From contig JBBDHG010000127.1 of NCBI GenBank assembly GCA_037951165.1, positions 1,172,501-1,236,500 of the forward strand: 64,000 nt of DNA, read 5' to 3'. The position numbers and the translations under genes were made by a program. Below are positions 59,305 through 64,000 of this stretch, piece by piece. Numbering within the stretch: position 1 is the first letter of the stretch; each line of letters begins with the position of its first letter. The stretch is from Lophius americanus. Its lineage: Eukaryota; Chordata; Actinopteri; Lophiiformes; Lophiidae. The notes beneath the pieces are model-generated. The model was not told the DNA's origin. It was given only the letters and a program-made list of their open reading frames with translations, and ran no database searches.

Positions 59305-59562
59305 TCATACTAAGAGGGTTTAAGAGGGTTTTGGGATCAAATTCACCTCTGAGTGGAGTTTACCCTGCAGGTATTTCTTTCAGTCCAAAAACATATAAAT
59401 AAATGATCCCATGAATGTGAAAAGTTGTCTGTCTCTTTGTGACGGTCCTGTGATGAACTTATTTGTCCAGGGTGCCCCTGCCTCTAATGTCGCCTGGGAT
59501 AGGCTCAACCCCCACCCGCAACAGGATCAGCGGGTACAAACGAATGGCTGGGTGCTACATTT
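59305..59562 (+). mobile_element. SINE-like repeat, degenerate, head to tail
   Basis: 'ttgcctcatactaagaggg', 'gggatcaaattcacc' (box B region), 'tgagtggagtttaccctgca', 'gtccaaaaacatata', 'ggtcctgtgatgaact', 'tgtccagggtgcccctgc' and 'gggataggctcaacccc', ending in 'aatggctgggtg'. Same family as 11190-11540, plus strand. Confidence 0.7.
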
Positions 59563-59699
59563 TAGGAAGTTAGTTTTTATATCACAAAATGTAATCAAAT
59601 GCGTTCTTAAGTGAAGTTGTTTCCTCCAGATGTCTCTGAATTTTAATGTTCAGAAAATGAACAAGTAAGAAAGATTTTCAGTTAACAATGGATTCATTT

Positions 59700-59945
59700 A
59701 ATCCCCATGTTTGCCTGGGTTCTCTCTGGCATCCTCCCACATGTCCAATAACATGTGAACTGCTAAATTGCCCGTAGGAGTGAACGTGTGCTTGAGTGGT
59801 TTTCTGTTTCTATGTGTCGGCCCTGTGATGAACTGGCGAATCGTCCTGGGTGTAGCCCGCCCGTCGCTCAAAGTCAGATAGGTTCCAGCCCCCGCGACCC
59901 TGAACAGGATAAGAGGTTACGGATAAATAATAAATGAATGAATGT
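59700..59945 (+). mobile_element. SINE-like repeat, 5'-truncated, with GAATG tail
   Basis: 'tgcctgggttctctctggca', 'tcctcccacatgtccaataa', 'ctatgtgtcggccctgtga', 'cagataggttccagcccc', 'cgaccctgaacaggataag' and the tail 'aataaatgaatgaatg'. The best preserved 3' half in the window; the head is absent. Confidence 0.8.
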
Positions 59946-60261
59946 CATCAAAAAGTTCATGCACCATTTATTGAATATTTCAGCCCTGACATTCTGAGAC
60001 TTTTCAGTTTCTGAACTCTAAAACATTGCACCGATTGGTTGGCTTACTTTTGTTCGGGTTTAGGGATAGAGTGCTCCTCCATCCAGGCTGTAGAAGAAGG
60101 ATGAAAGGAAGAAACTGAAACATGTGAGCCAATAATCTCATATTTGTGAACTAGCGGTCAGTAGCTAGCTACAGACATGGGGAGAGGAACGCCGCTCTGC
60201 CGTCTCCTCTAATGTGGAAGGTTATTTCAAAAGAAATATTACAAAAATGGAGCGCAACTTT

Positions 60262-60320
60262 CATTCATTCATTCTGGGTTCTATCCTGTTCTGGGTCACG
60301 AGGGCTGGAACAGATTCCTC
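60262..60320 (-). mobile_element. SINE-like repeat, tail fragment
   Basis: 'cattcattcattctgggttc', 'tatcctgttctgggtcacga' and 'gggctggaaca' are the reverse complement of the tail at 59895-59945. About 60 bp only. Confidence 0.65.
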
Positions 60321-60419
60321 AATTGTGTTTTATGTGCAGTCAATCTAACTCACCGCTAAATACCAGCTAGAGCGATATCAGGTCCCGGCCAGAGTGGAAG
60401 GGTGCAAGTGCAAACACCC

Positions 60420-60720
60420 CAAACCAGCAATATCCATGGATGGATATCAGCTCTTCTGGTGTCAGACAAAAGCGGAGAGATTTCAAAGAGGAACCAGAAA
60501 ATCCTGTGACTGATGGGCTGCTGAAACTGCAACACGTTGTATCTCTGGCTGTCATCAGTGCTGACTGTGAAAGAGGATTCTCTGAAATGAACAAAAAACA
60601 CACAATGTGCCGCAAATCAACAACATCTTTGTAAGGAAGTTCATGTCTGTGTGTGGGCCACCCACAAAATAATGTGGAAAGAAATGGTTGCCCAGAAGAT
60701 GATCTACATACCACACAATT
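60420..60720 (+). pseudogene. hAT transposase relic (C-terminal dimerisation domain)
   Basis: The 64-codon frame at 60440-60634 reads LKLQHVVSLAVISADCERGF then SEMNKKHTMCRK. SADCERGFSxMNxIxTxxRNxL is the hallmark of the hAT C-terminal dimerisation domain (ZBED/KIAA1586-like). After a frameshift the sequence continues as INNIFVRKF (about 60618) and a VCGPPT-like block. The BED finger and catalytic core are absent here. A different hAT relic with N-terminal motifs lies at 40270-40850. Confidence 0.72.
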
Positions 60721-61449
60721 TTTCCTTTCAGAAAGGTCAATAAATGACTTTATGTGTATATGTTTGTGTGTTTATCGATTTATAGATAGTGTTTAGTTTG
60801 TTCTTACAAAACAAACAAACAATGATTCCATACAAGATCTAGCCTTTTTTTCATTTAAAAAAAATTCAAATACATTATCTAAAAAGGAAAGTAAGTGCTG
60901 GGAACGTGATTAATATGGTAAAATCTTAGGGTTGGCAAATATTTTTCTCTTTTAGGCAAAAGAGTCTGGCTGTTACGTGAGAAGAATCACAACGCCACCA
61001 AATCCACCTTTCAGGCAACAGATATGAGTCACGTGGTAACTTCATCATTCACCCACTTCCTCCCTGAAACCACCTGAAGGTTCGGAGATGCCTCACATTT
61101 TACCCTTAAGTTCAGCTTCATATCACGCGGAGTATCGGACCAGGATTGGTGCTGAAGTGTTGTCACCAATTATGTTCATAGGTCCGTTTCTTGAAATCAC
61201 GACCATGGACGGAAATGTACCGGAATGTGAAAACTCAAACAAACTCATCTTGTTTTATGATCATATGTTTAACGGTGCACATAGAATAATCATGCTTTTT
61301 ATTTCACTTTTCCTTATAGCGGAGTAGAAGCAAAGGAACGGTATATTAGCATTTATGTGGATTTGACTTATTCAATCTATGATTTTCATGCATAGTCATC
61401 GGGTTACAGGTGTTGGATTAAAACAGGTCAGATTTGGTTATCCTGATGG
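60721..61449. other. No recognisable feature
   Basis: AT-rich at 60730-60940. The 79-codon frame at 61088-61327 has no domain that I recognise. Confidence 0.4.
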
Positions 61450-61888
61450 TTCACATTCATAATTAAATCCCCGAAAATGTAGAGATTTTACAGAATTGTC
61501 CCTGCATGAGATTGGTCGTCTTAATGGGATAAGTCAAAATCTGTTACATGGATCATGTTGAAATTTTACACCCACATAGACCGTTATGCGAGGTCTATGC
61601 GGACTGGACTGATTTTGGGAAAGGTATGTAGTATATTTCCGTATTAATCGGCTCAAGGAGCTCTATCTTGTAGTTATCATATTTTACGCTAAATGTCCAT
61701 ATTCTCCTCACTAGGGGAGTTTCTATTCTTTTTATCTTTCTTTGTTTTTTTACAGAAAATCGTTGTTTTTTTACACATAAGTTCACATTTAATTTGAGGA
61801 GTTAAACTCCAAATGTTTGTAAAAAGCAGTAGATTGTGGGCTTTTCAGGAATATGCTCTGACAGCATAGGCCTAGTTACAAGTAACCT
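61450..61888 (+). mobile_element. Repeat family X, copy H, with right terminus
   Basis: The left edge includes 'aaatccccgaaaatg' (61466). Then 'tgttacatggatcatgttga', 'acatagaccgttatgcgagg', 'actggactgattttggg', 'ctcaaggagctctatcttgt', 'ttcacatttaatttgagg' and 'ttgtgggcttttcaggaata', ending in 'gacagcataggcctag' near 61882. Only one module is present. The outermost 'taggcctag' matches the outer end of copy G in inverted form. Confidence 0.75.
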
Positions 61889-62362
61889 GTGTCTAGGACA
61901 AGCGTCCTCGAAAACTGTCCTTGAAAACAGCACACATGCGTACATTCCTATGATTTTGAACGAGTTATCTGCAGTACTGGTGTAAAATAATGCTGTGTTT
62001 GTGAGACAACTCGTGGTTTTCAAACCAAATGAACATGTGAACACGTGAATATATGCAGGAGATTTTGCCCTGGAGGAAAGCACAATTGCCGAACAGCAGA
62101 GTTTCAGCTGAGGATCTGCGTTATTGATTCCATCTCTTATCTCTGGTCATTTCCATTAACTGTGCCACAGGCATGTTATGATCACTCAGCGGAGCGGAAT
62201 ACACAAAGAGCTGCATGAATTCTGACCCCACTTTTTTTCTTTAACAGGAGTTGAATATGTATCGGATTTAGAACCGGATATGAAACGACTGAAATTTGAT
62301 GGTGGGAACAAATTATTTTTTGTTCACACAGCCCTAAATCTGAATCTTAAATTGGATGTGAG
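61889..62362. other. No recognisable feature
   Basis: Unassigned; the minus-strand frame 61802-62083 (93 codons) starts inside X and has no motif. Confidence 0.4.
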
Positions 62363-62428
62363 TCACTTCTCTGCTGAGAAGTGAGTCTATATTCAGCAAG
62401 AGAGAATATATAACCATATTCTCTCTTG
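62363..62428. repeat. Two adjacent hairpins
   Basis: First: 'tcacttctc' (62363-62371) and 'gagaagtga' (62376-62384), 9-bp perfect arms. Second: 'caagagagaatat' (62397-62409) and 'atattctctcttg' (62416-62428), 13-bp perfect arms around 'ataacc'. They are 12 bases apart. No element recognised around them. Confidence 0.85.
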
Positions 62429-64000
62429 TTGCATTGCGAGATAATCTCACATTTCAAATGGACCCTGAGTAAGATGTTCATATATTAAACCTGTGTCGCG
62501 TGTCTATAGAAGTTCAAGAAGCATCCTAGGTAGACATCCAGATGTTGAACCAGTAAGTAATGTGAACCAAGCATACAGAAGTGTGTCTGGAATGATGTAG
62601 GTTTTATAACCATGATTCAAACTTGCATTTTTGCAGTGTGAGGTTGTTAACTTAGGTAGCTGATTGGCATTCAATACTTTGAATGCCATCCATCTTGCAG
62701 CCAGTGCGGTAGTCCTTGATATCTTCAATGGGCCTAAAATTACATTATCAAGGGCGTTACCCATGATGCAAAGGATTGAAATTATATGATATTTTGTTAT
62801 TTATTATAAATCATGCACATTGCATCTTAAATACATCCCCCAGGATTTAGCACAATTTATTGAAACCAATCAACTTATGTTATTTATTCAATCAGGCAAT
62901 GGAAAACAAATATAAACCGGTTTTGTACAGCCCGGAAAAGTGGATAAAAAACAGATGCTACAGTAAAAAAAAAGTATTTAGATTAACTCACTGTCACAGT
63001 GAGACATGACAGTGTAACAGATTATTGCAAAACGGAACTGGAGAATTTTAAAGCAAATAAGAAAACAGGCATTCAGTGCTTATAGAGAACGGCTGTAAAA
63101 ACAAAACAAATCGTACGAAGATAGAGAATGAATTATTCAAAGAAACAATTTCAGGCATTTTGAAGCTTTTAGCTTTACTCTCAGTGTTAAGATAAGTTTG
63201 TTCTTACTATTCCTGGAAAGACTTTACAAAAAGACCATCCGCATTAAGTTTTTATGAATGCTTAATAATTAGTATATTAGTTATGTTGTGACATATGTCA
63301 TTAATAAGCTGTTACAACTCATTAGATAAAAGGGCAAAAATGTCTGTCGGCCTTTATCTTACCAGATAGTGAGCAAAAATTTGTCTGTTCAGTTGAACCT
63401 CAGATTATTTACTTGAGCCAGAATCCTTGTGGCTGTAGATTCTTCACACCCAAGTTTGAATAAGTTACTGACATATATAAAGGGAGCTTTATTTTTAGAG
63501 CTCTTCTGAATAATTGTACCCCAATATCTAGGAATTTTTAAGATTATCAAACTGACAAACTGTGAAACTGCATTGTTTGTTGAAAACCTTCCTACAAGTC
63601 TGTGAATGCTTTAAAAAGTGTTTGCAATCTAATTATAGACCATTTATAAATGTATTATTAGAGTAATCTTATTAAAAAGTAATTTCATTGACATCCATTC
63701 TATAATTGTAAGAAAAAAATAGAGATCTACTTAATATTAACCATTACTGTTTTATTTATTTGAAGCATCTCGTATTGTGGAACGACAGACCAGAAAATAG
63801 GGCAGAGTTTGGCTGATGGACGAGAAGGAGGGTCCCATAAAAGGATAAGGGGAACAAGCCAGAGACCGAGAGGGAGGCCAAACGCGTAGATTTGATAGAG
63901 AATGCACTGAATGCAATATTGTATAATAGAGAATGAATATACTCATGCGTTTGAGGCTGAATGCAGGGAATTATGGAAGGTTTTAAATAGATTATTCTTA
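62429..64000. other. No recognisable feature
   Basis: AT-rich. The 86-codon minus-strand frame at 62504-62764 is uninterrupted but has no domain I recognise; it could be an old LINE piece. A-runs at 62970 and 63712. Nothing identifiable from 62765 to the end. Confidence 0.4.

Overview
This window reads as nuclear DNA of a bony fish, probably an intergenic region or very large intron, and not microbial or organellar DNA. It is AT-rich with no operon structure. It carries (AC)n/(TG)n microsatellites and many decayed transposable elements of types typical of teleosts: Rex3/RTE-like and L2-like LINEs, L1-Tx1 LINEs, tRNA-headed SINEs, and remnants of hAT, Tc1/mariner and PIF/Harbinger transposases. 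The teleost assignment is an inference from this repeat content; the species cannot be told.

I find no complete protein-coding gene, no rRNA or functional tRNA gene, no promoter and no CRISPR array. Most open frames are chance, low-complexity, or pieces of transposons. The best unexplained coding-like stretch is at about 45.86-46.08 kb. It is preceded by a splice-acceptor-like pyrimidine tract, but I do not recognise the protein and the frame breaks inside it.

Layout. 0-9 kb: mostly unassigned, with degenerate SINE pieces (0.2-1.9 kb), part of a dispersed repeat (3.6 kb) and a Rex3 fragment (7.0 kb). 9-12.4 kb: a Rex3 fragment abutting a copy of an unnamed dispersed repeat (called family X here), a long AC microsatellite, a 130-bp imperfect hairpin, a near full-length SINE and a second X copy. 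15.1-19.4 kb: an X copy followed by two same-strand L1-Tx1 LINE remnants, the first holding the 3' half and the second the 5' half of an element. 19.4-41 kb: mostly unique DNA, possibly with conserved non-coding elements, interrupted by a perfect 31-bp palindrome (22.7 kb), a CpG-dense minisatellite (25.5 kb), an X/Rex3 pair (26.9-27.2 kb) and a Tc1 remnant (31 kb). 39.3-41.6 kb: a mosaic of hAT, Rex3, a foldback and L2. 43.9-47.3 kb: dispersed repeats, the orphan coding-like segment, and L2 and Rex3 fragments. 49.3-53.1 kb: X, SINE, microsatellite, X, Harbinger. 55.9-61.9 kb: SINE pieces, two more X copies (one interrupted by a 245-bp insertion) and a hAT C-terminal fragment. The last 2 kb hold two small hairpins and no recognisable element.

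The most unusual signals are family X (eight copies, shared inverted termini, internal duplicated module), the perfect palindrome at 22676-22741, the hairpin at 10731-10862 and the paired L1-Tx1 remnants. I did not see a convincing new biological system. Family assignments come from remembered motifs, not a database search.
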